The notes under the pieces: generated by a model
The model's database searches: none
The model's input: only the letters and a program-made list of their open reading frames with translations
Told to the model about the DNA's origin: nothing
From: Alphaproteobacteria bacterium UBA6411
GTDB lineage: Bacteria; Pseudomonadota; Alphaproteobacteria; CAAGCB01; CAG-977
DNA length: 14,023 bases
Direction: 5' to 3'
NCBI GenBank assembly: GCA_002438565.1
Contig: DJPN01000015.1
Location: forward strand, 1-14,023
Position numbers and translations under genes: made by a program
Part shown: positions 1 through 6,284 of the stretch, piece by piece
How positions within the stretch are numbered: position 1 is the first letter of the stretch
Layout: the number at the start of each line of letters is the position of its first letter

Positions 1-79
1 CCCGCCGCCTGTACATCTCTTCTATCTTCTTCCTCAACTCTCTCTAGTAGCTCCGCACCACCTCCGCAGCGCAAGAGAG

Positions 80-145
80 GTTATAATGTTTTTCACCCTC
101 CCCTGTCAACAAGTTTATTGAAAATTTTTCAACTTTTTTTGCATT
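80..145 (-). promoter_or_regulatory. Strong sigma70-type promoter with A/T-rich UP-like element, firing out of the window
   Basis: Read on the minus strand, there is a perfect -35 TTGACA (104-109) and a -10 TATAAC (80-85) with an 18-bp spacer. Directly upstream of the -35, about 35 bases consist mostly of A and T tracts (110-145), like the UP elements of stable-RNA promoters. The 79 bases downstream are GC- and purine-rich and hold no ORF, which resembles an rRNA or tRNA leader. The transcript would leave the window at position 1, so its product is unseen. That it is rRNA is inference; that it is a strong promoter is well supported. Confidence 0.65.
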
Positions 146-963
146 TATTTGCACAAAGCGAAGATTTCCGCGGGGTTCAGCCCTTTGTCGCGCAAGGATT
201 TTATCGTAATCGATTGGTTGCGCTTTGCCAAACGCTGCCCGTTTTCATCCAAAATCAGCCGATGATGCTTGTACAAAGGCGTCGGCAACCCGAGCAAAGC
301 CTGCAAAAGGCGGTGAACGTGAGTCGAATCGAACAAATCTTCGCCTCTGGTCACCAAAGTTACGCCCTGTGCGGCGTCATCCAGCACGGAACAAAGGTGA
401 TAACTGGCCGGTGTTTCCTTGCGTGCCAGTACAATATCGCCGAAAATCGCGGAATTTGCCCGCACAATGCCGCGCGATTCGTCCGTAAAATAAAGCGAAT
501 CGCCCGTCAAGCTCAAACTTTTGGCGATATCCAGCCGCCACGACCACCTGTCGTATTGCGATAAATTCAGCTGCTTTCCTCGGCAAGTCCCCGGATAAAC
601 CGCCGTTTCGCCCGCATGCGGCGCGTGTCCCATGCGTGCGATTTCAGATTCGATTTCTTTTCTGGTACAGACGCAAGGATATAAAACGCCCAGCTTTTTC
701 AGCTTTTCCAAAGAATCGGCGTAAAGTTCCATCCGTTCGGATTGAAGAATCGGCGGTTCGTCCCACTTCAAACCCAGCCAATCCAAGTCTTCCATGATGC
801 CGTCGACAAATTCCGGTTTGCAGCGAACGGGATCGATGTTTTCGATTCGCAACAGGAATTTGCCGCCCGCCTTTTTGGCTTCGTCAAAAGCGAATCGGGC
901 GGCGAAAGCGTGTCCGATATGAAGCCGTCCCGTCGGCGACGGCGCAAAACGCGTTACAATCAT
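145..963 (-). CDS. gluQ: Glutamyl-Q tRNA(Asp) synthetase (GluQ-RS)
   Basis: A truncated paralogue of glutamyl-tRNA synthetase. The family activates glutamate and attaches it to the queuosine base at the wobble position of tRNA(Asp), without needing tRNA for activation. The 272 residues cover only the catalytic core and lack the anticodon-binding domain, as usual for GluQ-RS (E. coli about 300 aa). Visible landmarks are the HIGH signature at H15-I-G-H18, a zinc site C97-V-C99 with Y123 and C127, and a KMSKS-like loop L245-A-K-R-N. The start is the ATG at 963, preceded by an AAGGGA-like ribosome site. It is divergent from the repeat-protein gene starting at 1040. Its stop lies in the A/T-rich element of the left-edge promoter. 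The alternative, a full GltX, is excluded by length. Confidence 0.95.
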   Translation of the reverse strand: MIVTRFAPSPTGRLHIGHAFAARFAFDEAKKAGGKFLLRIENIDPVRCKPEFVDGIMEDLDWLGLKWDEPPILQSERMELYADSLEKLKKLGVLYPCVCTRKEIESEIARMGHAPHAGETAVYPGTCRGKQLNLSQYDRWSWRLDIAKSLSLTGDSLYFTDESRGIVRANSAIFGDIVLARKETPASYHLCSVLDDAAQGVTLVTRGEDLFDSTHVHRLLQALLGLPTPLYKHHRLILDENGQRLAKRNQSITIKSLRDKGLNPAEIFALCK

Positions 964-1026
964 AAAAAAATCCCTTGCCGTGCGTAAGTATCACCATTTT
1001 TGATGCGTTCTGTATAAGTATAATAT

Positions 1027-1033
1027 AAGGAGG
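1027..1033 (+). promoter_or_regulatory. Ribosome binding site of the proline-rich protein gene
   Basis: AAGGAGG is a full match to the anti-Shine-Dalgarno sequence and lies 6 nt before the ATG at 1040. It fixes the start and argues that this low-complexity ORF is really translated. Confidence 0.8.
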
Positions 1034-1039
1034 CGTCCC

Positions 1040-1543
1040 ATGAAAAAACTATTCGTTTCTTTGTTCAGCATTTTATTTCTGCTTTCGACCGCAGACGATT
1101 GCCTTGCCAGACCGGGACACGGCGGAGAACGCGGCGGCCAGCCGCCACGGCACAGTCAAGGCGCGATGAATCGTTCATCCCGTTCCGTTTCGCGTTCCGT
1201 TGCGGCAACGCAAAGCGTCGATTCGGAAACCAATTCCGGAACTTCACGACAATCCGCCCGAAGCGATAATCGGCCTTTCCGACAAAACGAATCGGCATCA
1301 TCGGATTTCGATTCGAATCGTGAAGACAGCGGATTTTCCCAAAATCAGAGTCGCCGCGGAATGAATCCTCCCCCTCCGGCGCCTTTGGACGAAGACGGCA
1401 ATCCAATGCCGCCGCCGGATAACGATGAAAGCGGGTTCGGTCGCCGCGGGATGAATCCTCCGCCTCCCCCGCCTTTGGATGAAGACGGCAATCCGATGCC
1501 GCCGCCAGATGAGGGCGAATCGGATTTTGAAGACGGCGAGTAA
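1040..1543 (+). CDS. Exported proline-rich protein with two 30-residue repeats, function unknown
   Basis: A 167-residue protein with a clear signal peptide: M-K-K, a hydrophobic core at about 4-17, and likely cleavage after A18 or A23. The mature part is low-complexity and hydrophilic. A Gly/Arg/Ser/Gln-rich stretch (24-104) is followed by two near-identical 30-residue units starting at R105 and R135, each reading RRGMN, a run of four to six prolines (interrupted by one Ala in the first unit), LDEDGNPMPPPD, then an acidic end. I recognise no domain. The composition suggests an unstructured periplasmic or surface linker or a metal- or polymer-interacting protein, but nothing in the sequence decides this. 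The canonical AAGGAGG site supports translation. It is transcribed alone and ends 4 nt before a palindromic terminator shared with the convergent yqaA-like gene. Confidence 0.75.
   Translation: MKKLFVSLFSILFLLSTADDCLARPGHGGERGGQPPRHSQGAMNRSSRSVSRSVAATQSVDSETNSGTSRQSARSDNRPFRQNESASSDFDSNREDSGFSQNQSRRGMNPPPPAPLDEDGNPMPPPDNDESGFGRRGMNPPPPPPLDEDGNPMPPPDEGESDFEDGE
1351..1530 (+). repeat. Tandem repeat of two 90-bp units
   Basis: The units are 1351-1440 and 1441-1530, in frame within the proline-rich protein gene. They are highly similar, with several differences at synonymous positions and greater divergence at the 3' end of each unit. This indicates an older duplication under protein-level selection, not a fresh slippage event. 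Confidence 0.85.
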
Positions 1544-1546
1544 AGG

Positions 1547-1573
1547 AAAAGCTCCGGAATTCCGGAGCTTTTT
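1547..1573. terminator. Bidirectional intrinsic terminator
   Basis: A perfect inverted repeat centred at 1559/1560 pairs A1547 with T1572. It has a GC-rich core GCTCCGG/CCGGAGC and A/T tracts on both flanks, so each strand reads stem-loop followed by T residues. It lies between the convergent ends of the proline-rich gene (stop at 1543) and the yqaA-like gene (stop at 1580) and can serve both. Confidence 0.9.
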
Positions 1574-1579
1574 CATTAT

Positions 1580-2200
1580 TTAGAACAGCTTGACCGCCGC
1601 AAATCCCCCGACCAAAAGGATAAAGAATACTGTCGCCAGCCATCCCAAATGTTTTTCGATGAATTTTTCCATCGGCGCGCCGAATTTCCACAACAGCGCC
1701 CCCAGCAAAAAGAACCGTCCGCCGCGCGATAAAACGGAAGCTATGGTAAAAACGCTTAAATTCAGATGCGTCATGCCGCTGAGAATCGTTATCACTTTAT
1801 AGGGAAACGGCGTAAAGCCCGCCGCCGCGACTATCCACGCGCCGAACCGGTTGTAAGCATCGACAAAAACCTGCAGCGAATCCATGTAGCCGTAAAAAGT
1901 GAAAATCGGCACGGCAATCGCATCATATAAAAACCAGCCGATGGCGTAGCCGAAAAATCCGCCGGCAACACTTGCCGCCGTACAAACACCCGCATAAAAG
2001 AAAGAGCGACTCGGCCGCGCAATCATCATCGGAATCAACAAAACGTCGGGCGGAATCGGAAAGCACGAGCTTTCCGCAAACGATATTGCCGCCAAGATCC
2101 ATACAGCCCGAGGATGCTGCGCATACCGGATGACCACGTCATACAGTCTGTGCATTGTTTTTCCGCTCCATTCAAAAAATTTTTTTAAGGAATTCATCAT
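1580..2200 (-). CDS. YqaA/DedA-family (SNARE-associated Golgi/VTT domain) inner-membrane protein
   Basis: A 206-residue polytopic membrane protein of the YqaA branch of the DedA superfamily. DedA-family proteins are linked to envelope homeostasis, proton-motive-force-dependent functions and, in several members, lipid-carrier flipping; the role of the YqaA branch is not settled. Family motifs are E43-S-S-C-F-P-I-P-P-D52 in the first re-entrant segment and G128-F-T-P-F-P-Y-K135 in the second half, with about four to five hydrophobic helices. The ATG at 2200 has an AAAGG site about 9 nt upstream; the immediately following ATG (2197) is an equally possible start. It is convergent with the proline-rich gene and divergent from the LuxR-type gene at 2360. 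Confidence 0.88.
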   Translation of the reverse strand: MMNSLKKFFEWSGKTMHRLYDVVIRYAQHPRAVWILAAISFAESSCFPIPPDVLLIPMMIARPSRSFFYAGVCTAASVAGGFFGYAIGWFLYDAIAVPIFTFYGYMDSLQVFVDAYNRFGAWIVAAAGFTPFPYKVITILSGMTHLNLSVFTIASVLSRGGRFFLLGALLWKFGAPMEKFIEKHLGWLATVFFILLVGGFAAVKLF

Positions 2201-2292
2201 CTTAAAGCCTTTATCTCAAAATATTTTTCATAATGCAATCAAAGGTTTATAGCAAAATATATAACCCCGCGTATAATAGGCGCTCGGCTATA

Positions 2293-2321
2293 TAGACAAT
2301 TAGTTGACAAACCTTTATACT
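2293..2321 (+). promoter_or_regulatory. Sigma70-type promoter of the orphan LuxR-HTH gene
   Basis: The -35 TAGACA (2293-2298) and -10 TATACT (2316-2321) are each one mismatch from consensus, with an ideal 17-bp spacer. The predicted transcript start is near 2328, giving a leader of about 30 nt that contains the AGGAG ribosome site (2348-2352). Confidence 0.6.
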
Positions 2322-2359
2322 TTCATCCGTTAAAGGTTCTAATCTGCAGGAGCAAAACT

Positions 2360-2602
2360 ATGAGGGTCAAGCTTACCCCGAAACAAACCGAAGTGCTGTA
2401 TTATCTGTCGCAAGCCTGTTCAAACCAGCAAATCGCCGAAAAAATGAACATTTCCATAGCGACCGTAAAACTGCACTTGTCTGTTTTGTATCAAAAGTTG
2501 GATGCCCACACAAGGACAAAAGCCTTGATTAAAGCGCAATCGCTGGGCATTGTTCCGTCCAAGCCGCCTAAAAAACGTTCCGACATCCGCGAAAGCGCAT
2601 AG
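2360..2602 (+). CDS. Stand-alone LuxR/GerE-type helix-turn-helix regulator
   Basis: An 80-residue protein that is almost entirely one LuxR-type DNA-binding domain. It opens with L5-T-P-K-Q-T-E-V-L13, continues with the scaffold helix (N22..I25-A-E-K-M29), and has a recognition helix around I33-A-T-V-K-L-H39, followed by the dimerisation helix to about residue 60. There is no receiver, PAS or autoinducer-binding domain, so activity would have to be controlled by its own level or by a partner protein. The last 15 residues are basic and likely unstructured. The start is supported by AGGAG 7 nt upstream and by a good promoter. It is a monocistronic unit convergent with the HAD gene, and its target genes cannot be told from the window. 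Confidence 0.88.
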   Translation: MRVKLTPKQTEVLYYLSQACSNQQIAEKMNISIATVKLHLSVLYQKLDAHTRTKALIKAQSLGIVPSKPPKKRSDIRESA

Positions 2603-2655
2603 CAACATTCCCTTAACTTTGCCGGCTTTGAAAGCGCAAAGGCAGCGGATAATCT

Positions 2656-3264
2656 TTAATCCGTATTCACCCCTGCCGACTTTAGGCCGGCAATCAGTTT
2701 TTCGGACGTTGTAAAGCGAAAAGCCGTAAATCCGATTTTTTCCGCCGTATCGACATTCGGCTGAGAATCGTCGATAAAAACACATTCATCCGCTTTCAGC
2801 CCATAGCGTTCCAGCAAAATTTCAAAAATGCGGGGTTCCGGTTTGACTTCTTTTTCAACGCCGGAAACGACTATTCCTTTGAACAGCTTGAAAAAGTCGA
2901 ATTCGGGTTTTGTTTGGGCAAATTTTTCTTCGGACCAGTTGGTCAGTCCGTATACGGGGTAATGTTTTGCCAACCGCCGCAGCAACGCCACGTTTTCCGC
3001 TATCGCGCCGCCGCGCATTTCATTCCATCTGTCATCAAAGGCTCGGATTTCGTCGGCGTATTCCGGAAACAGCGCAGTGCGTTCGGCGACAGCCTGTTTG
3101 AACGGCTTGCCCTTATCCAAAGACAAATTCCATTCCGGCGTACAAACATTTTTCAAAAAAAATTCCATATCCGATTCGTTTTCAAAAATTTTGCGGTATA
3201 AATTTCGCGGATTCCATTCAATCAAAACACCGCCGAAATCAAAAACTATTGCATTGACAGCCAT
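2656..3264 (-). CDS. HAD superfamily (subfamily IA) hydrolase, YihX-like
   Basis: A 202-residue haloacid-dehalogenase-fold protein, probably a small-molecule phosphatase. Motif I is F-D9-F-G-G-V-L with D9 as nucleophile; motif II is L-T108-N-W; motif III is K141 in V-K-P-E-P; motif IV is I-D165-D166 with N170. The cap is the helical C1 type between motifs I and II. The usual second aspartate of motif I (position 11) is glycine, as in E. coli YihX, a glucose-1-phosphate phosphatase with DLGNV at this site, so activity is not excluded. The start at 3264 has a strong GGGAGG site 6 nt upstream. It is divergent from the DUF2125-like gene at 3356. The substrate is unknown. Confidence 0.88.
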   Translation of the reverse strand: MAVNAIVFDFGGVLIEWNPRNLYRKIFENESDMEFFLKNVCTPEWNLSLDKGKPFKQAVAERTALFPEYADEIRAFDDRWNEMRGGAIAENVALLRRLAKHYPVYGLTNWSEEKFAQTKPEFDFFKLFKGIVVSGVEKEVKPEPRIFEILLERYGLKADECVFIDDSQPNVDTAEKIGFTAFRFTTSEKLIAGLKSAGVNTD

Positions 3265-3317
3265 AAAGCCTCCCTCATCTGCACAAAACAGTTACTTTCA
3301 TTTTCAAAAATGTATAT

Positions 3318-3336
3318 GATAATGAAAACGATTCTA
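3318..3336. promoter_or_regulatory. Candidate Fur-type operator between the HAD and DUF2125-like genes
   Basis: GATAATGAAAACGATTCTA matches 14 of 19 positions of the classical Fur box. It overlaps a possible -10 (TATGAT, 3315-3320) of the gene at 3356. The left half-site is perfect and the right half is weak. Fur-type regulators in alphaproteobacteria often use other motifs (Irr, Mur), so this is only a candidate. Confidence 0.25.
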
Positions 3337-3355
3337 AACAAGACTACACGAAAAA

Positions 3356-4402
3356 ATGCTGGATATCAACAAACTGCCGCAACTGCAATCCAACCCGTCT
3401 TTGAAAAAAGCGGACGCTTCGTTCCGATTGCGGCGTCTGTCTGCTTTTTTGACGGAAAAACGCGGTTTGACGGTTGTTTCGCTTTTTCTTTTTTTAATGT
3501 ATTTGGCGCTCTGCTTGTACAGCGAGCACACATTGAAAGCCGAAGTGTATGCCGTCTTCAAAGAAATCGGAGCCAACGGCTTCGGCGTTTCGTATCAAGC
3601 CCGTTCTTCGTTTTCCAATTTGACGGGCGGATTGTATTTGGACAATGTTGTTTTGACGGCTCCGCAGCAAATGGGCGGCTGGCAATTAAACACCGGACGT
3701 CTTGTGGTTTCATCCGGTTTTCTTTCGCGCACCGTGACTGTGCGGTTCAGCGGCACTCATTCATTAAAAACCGGCCGTTTCAACGACGCGCGTTTCATTT
3801 TGGACGACGCTTCATTGGTTGTTTCCCCCGCCCCTTCGACTGTCAAAATCCGAATCAAAAAGCTGCAAACGGCATCGCCGGACGCTTTGGCCGGATTATC
3901 CGTCCAAGAGGCCGCTTTGGACTTTTCTGCGGCAACGGGGGCTTTTTCCCTAACGGCGAACAACGCCGTCCCGCCGGCTTCCGTCACGCCGCCGCTGGCG
4001 CCGTCGTTCAGCTATTTGTCCGTCAGCGGCATCGTTGTCGGCGTTCCCGCCAAAGACCGGCAAGCCCCCGTTCTGACGGATTGGATAAACCGCGGCGGCT
4101 TGATTGAAATCGCCCAAGCCGAAGCGATTTGGCTGCCGTTTATGGCTCAGCTGTCCGGAACGGCAAGTTTCGACCGCGCTTATAACCTTACGGCGGCGGG
4201 AACGGGGAAAGTGTACGGATTTTTCGATTTGCTTGACCGTCTGGAAAAAATCCGCGCCGTCAGCCCGTCGCAGGTTTCTTTGGCCAAAATCGTTTTGGGC
4301 GAACGCGTCCGCAAAATACCGGGGGAAGCCCGTCCCTCGCTGACGACTTCGTTCGGAATCCAAAACAAAACCGTCTACGCGGAACGGGTTCCTTTAAATT
4401 AA
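3356..4402 (+). CDS. DUF2125-like single-pass envelope protein
   Basis: A 348-residue protein with a basic cytoplasmic N-terminus (1-37), one membrane helix at about 38-56, and a large periplasmic part rich in short beta-strand repeats. The C-terminal segment W243-I-N-R-G-G248, W259, then S-G-T-A-S-F-D and a later G-K-V-Y-G-F-F-D-L-L-D run resembles DUF2125, an AsmA-like family found mainly in alphaproteobacteria. The role is not established; AsmA-like proteins act in envelope lipid traffic. No good Shine-Dalgarno precedes the ATG at 3356, but no nearby alternative methionine exists (the next is M48, inside the helix). Its TAA overlaps the stop of the convergent gene at 4399. Family assignment is moderate; topology is solid. 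Confidence 0.7.
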   Translation: MLDINKLPQLQSNPSLKKADASFRLRRLSAFLTEKRGLTVVSLFLFLMYLALCLYSEHTLKAEVYAVFKEIGANGFGVSYQARSSFSNLTGGLYLDNVVLTAPQQMGGWQLNTGRLVVSSGFLSRTVTVRFSGTHSLKTGRFNDARFILDDASLVVSPAPSTVKIRIKKLQTASPDALAGLSVQEAALDFSAATGAFSLTANNAVPPASVTPPLAPSFSYLSVSGIVVGVPAKDRQAPVLTDWINRGGLIEIAQAEAIWLPFMAQLSGTASFDRAYNLTAAGTGKVYGFFDLLDRLEKIRAVSPSQVSLAKIVLGERVRKIPGEARPSLTTSFGIQNKTVYAERVPLN

Positions 4403-4899
4403 GCCCTTTTCCCGCTCAGCACATCCAGCAAAGCGCCCTGCTCTTCGGGGCGGATGAAATCCAAGCAGATAAAGGCCTGCCAGTCTTTATGGAATATTCT
4501 GTCCGCCTTGAACCGCCATGAAAATTTGTATTTTTCCGGATTGGCAATTTTCAGCCCCAGCATTTTGCATCCCAAAAAGCTGAGCGTCTTTACATTTTCA
4601 ATATCGGCCAAATCAAGCGTCATTTCGGCATCAATAATCAGCTTTCCGTCCTCTATGGTCAAATACGGCTTTTTCATAATATGCCGCGCCCAAAACAGGA
4701 ACTGCGACACCCCCATGACAATAAACGCCGCAGCTGCCGCCAAAGGAATGACGTACAAATACCACCAATGTTTGAAATATGCCAAACGCCAGCATCCGCC
4801 ACACCGCGCGAACGGGTAAACGATAAAAACGCCTGCCGCCAGCATCAGCAAAGCGAAAACCAGAAAACCGTAACTTTTTTTGTAATAAAACGTCTGCAT
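4399..4899 (-). CDS. Two-TM membrane protein with a PH-like C-terminal domain, function unknown
   Basis: A 166-residue protein with two membrane helices (about 11-29 and 47-70) joined by a short Cys- and Trp-containing loop (C33, C36, W37, W45, W46). A cytoplasmic tail of about 90 residues follows. The tail (P78-Y-L-T-I-E-D-G-K-L-I-I-D, then beta strands and a final helix) looks like a bacterial PH-like domain, as in STM3941-type proteins. That comparison is from memory of the architecture and is tentative. The ATG at 4899 has a strong GGGAGG site, which is covered by a hairpin in the leader. It lies 65 nt downstream of rnd on the same strand and may be co-transcribed with it. Its stop overlaps that of the convergent DUF2125-like gene. 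Confidence 0.7.
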   Translation of the reverse strand: MQTFYYKKSYGFLVFALLMLAAGVFIVYPFARCGGCWRLAYFKHWWYLYVIPLAAAAAFIVMGVSQFLFWARHIMKKPYLTIEDGKLIIDAEMTLDLADIENVKTLSFLGCKMLGLKIANPEKYKFSWRFKADRIFHKDWQAFICLDFIRPEEQGALLDVLSGKRA

Positions 4900-4907
4900 G
4901 GCAAACC

Positions 4908-4940
4908 TCCCGTAAAATTGATAGCTTCAAGTTTACGGGA
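4908..4940 (-). promoter_or_regulatory. 5' leader hairpin covering the Shine-Dalgarno of the two-TM gene
   Basis: On the minus strand TCCCGTAAA (4940-4932) pairs perfectly with TTTACGGGA (4916-4908). Inside it TTGA pairs with TCAA around the loop AGCTA, with one C/T mismatch between the two stems. The GGG ending the 3' arm is the first half of the GGGAGG ribosome site, so the folded form would block translation. There is no T tract after it, so it is not a terminator. A smaller inverted repeat, TAGAGT/ACTCTA, abuts it at 4941-4954. Confidence 0.55.
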
Positions 4941-4964
4941 TAGAGTTCACTCTAAGTCAAGCGT

Positions 4965-6125
4965 TTATTTTGTTTCAATCAAATCAATGCGGCATTTCTG
5001 CGGATTGTATGCAAATCCTATTTTTCCCGCTTTGAGCATTTCCGCAAATTTTCCGAACACTTCGTACCGCCAGCCCGACAGCAAGGGCGAATTTGCGTCT
5101 TTGTCCGCCGCCAGCTTGTCCAAATCGTCAAAGTTGGCTATCAGTTTTTCCGCAACTCCGCTTTCCGCGGATTTAATCATCAACAGCAGCTTTAACATTT
5201 TGGCGACCGCGCGGGCATGGCGCGGCAATTCAAACGGCTTGGGCAATTCGGGATACGTTGACGGGTCTGCCGCCAAAACATCGTGAATTTTGACCAAAAT
5301 TTCACGTCCCGTCCGGCTGTTTGCAAAGCCGTTCGGCACACCGCGCAAATCGTTGAGCTCTTCGGCGGTTCGCGGCGCGTTTGTCGCGATTTCAATCAAA
5401 ATCTCGTCCCGCATAATATGCTTGCGCGGCCGGTTCAACCGGCGCGCCTCTTCTTCGCGGTAAGCGGCCAGCGCGCGGCACAGCGCCAAAGTGCGCCTGT
5501 CCGTCGAATTGATTTTCAGCCGTTTCCACATTTCCAGCGGATCCGTTTCATACGTCGCGGGATTGGTCAGTCGTTCAATGTCATCCTTCAGCCAGTCCGT
5601 ACGCCCGTTTTCATGCAGGGTTTCCAGCATTTTTTCATACACGTCGCGCAAATGCGTTACGTCGGCCTGCGCGTATTTGATTTGCTTTTCGGTCAAAGGA
5701 CGGCGCGACCAGTCCGTAAAGCGCATGGATTTGTCCAGTTCGATGCCCAGCAGCTTTTGCACCAGATTTTGATAACTGACCGATTCGCCGAATCCGCAGA
5801 CCATCGCCGCCGCCTGCGTGTCAAATACGGGGGCGGGCGTTTTATGGCTCAAGTTATAGAAAATCTCGATGTCTTGATGGGCGGCGTGAAACACCTTGAC
5901 CACGTTTTCATTTTGCATCAAATCAAAAAACGGCCGCAAATCCAACCCGTCCGCCAGCGGATCAATGCACGCGGCCTCATCCCTTGACGCGATTTGAATC
6001 AAACAAACCTGCGGCCAGTATGTTTTTTCGCGAATGAATTCGGTATCAACGGTTACATAAGGATGCTCGGCCAGCCGTTTGCACAGGTCGGTCAAGTCTT
6101 GGGTGGATTGGATGAATTTGCACAT
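4965..6125 (-). CDS. rnd: Ribonuclease D
   Basis: A 3'-to-5' exoribonuclease of the DEDDy family that trims tRNA and other stable-RNA 3' ends. The 386 residues match the usual length (E. coli 375). The exonuclease domain carries all four metal ligands: D27 and E29 (V-D-T-E-F), D85 (H-Q-D-I-E) and D155, with the catalytic tyrosine Y151 in Y-A-Q-A-D. A single HRDC RNA-binding domain spans about 209-285 (starting R-T-L-A-L-C-R-A-L and ending R-T-G-R-E-I-L), followed by a C-terminal helical region. The ATG at 6125 lacks a clear ribosome site, and in-frame stops just upstream exclude an earlier start. It is divergent from the Cys-rich gene at 6285, and the two-TM gene follows on the same strand. 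Confidence 0.95.
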   Translation of the reverse strand: MCKFIQSTQDLTDLCKRLAEHPYVTVDTEFIREKTYWPQVCLIQIASRDEAACIDPLADGLDLRPFFDLMQNENVVKVFHAAHQDIEIFYNLSHKTPAPVFDTQAAAMVCGFGESVSYQNLVQKLLGIELDKSMRFTDWSRRPLTEKQIKYAQADVTHLRDVYEKMLETLHENGRTDWLKDDIERLTNPATYETDPLEMWKRLKINSTDRRTLALCRALAAYREEEARRLNRPRKHIMRDEILIEIATNAPRTAEELNDLRGVPNGFANSRTGREILVKIHDVLAADPSTYPELPKPFELPRHARAVAKMLKLLLMIKSAESGVAEKLIANFDDLDKLAADKDANSPLLSGWRYEVFGKFAEMLKAGKIGFAYNPQKCRIDLIETK

Positions 6126-6284
6126 AATGTTTTTGCCGTTTTAAAATTAACCTTGCCTTTAGTTTTAATGCGTCGAAAGAAAAAAAGAAACCTTTTTATC
6201 GCAAAATATGCAAACAATCGGAATTTTTCTTTTCCCGCCTTTTTTTGTCTGTTACACTGAAACGGTTGCAAGGAGTTTTGAACC

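Noticed and set aside
118..140. TTGAAAA/TTTTCAA inverted repeat followed by a T run on the plus strand
   Set aside because: All-A/T stem with no plus-strand gene upstream in the window; better explained as the A/T-rich UP-like element.
1019..1024. Perfect TATAAT before the proline-rich gene
   Set aside because: Too close to the start: transcription would begin at or inside the ribosome site. The TATAAG at 1013 has no acceptable -35, so no promoter was called.
1065..1691. Minus-strand ORF across the proline-rich gene
   Set aside because: Arg/Pro-rich shadow of the repeats, and it runs through the terminator and into the yqaA-like gene.
2304..2309. TTGACA upstream of the LuxR-HTH gene
   Set aside because: No -10 at 16-18 bp; the TAGACA/TATACT pair with 17-bp spacing explains the region better.
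2617..2641. Hairpin CTTTGC/GCAAAG between the LuxR-HTH and HAD genes
   Set aside because: Bulged stem with no T tract on either strand, so not called as a terminator.
3310..4107. Long plus-strand ORF overlapping the DUF2125-like gene
   Set aside because: Arg/Phe/Gly-rich translation without domains, in another frame of a gene that has a clear membrane helix and family motifs; a shadow.
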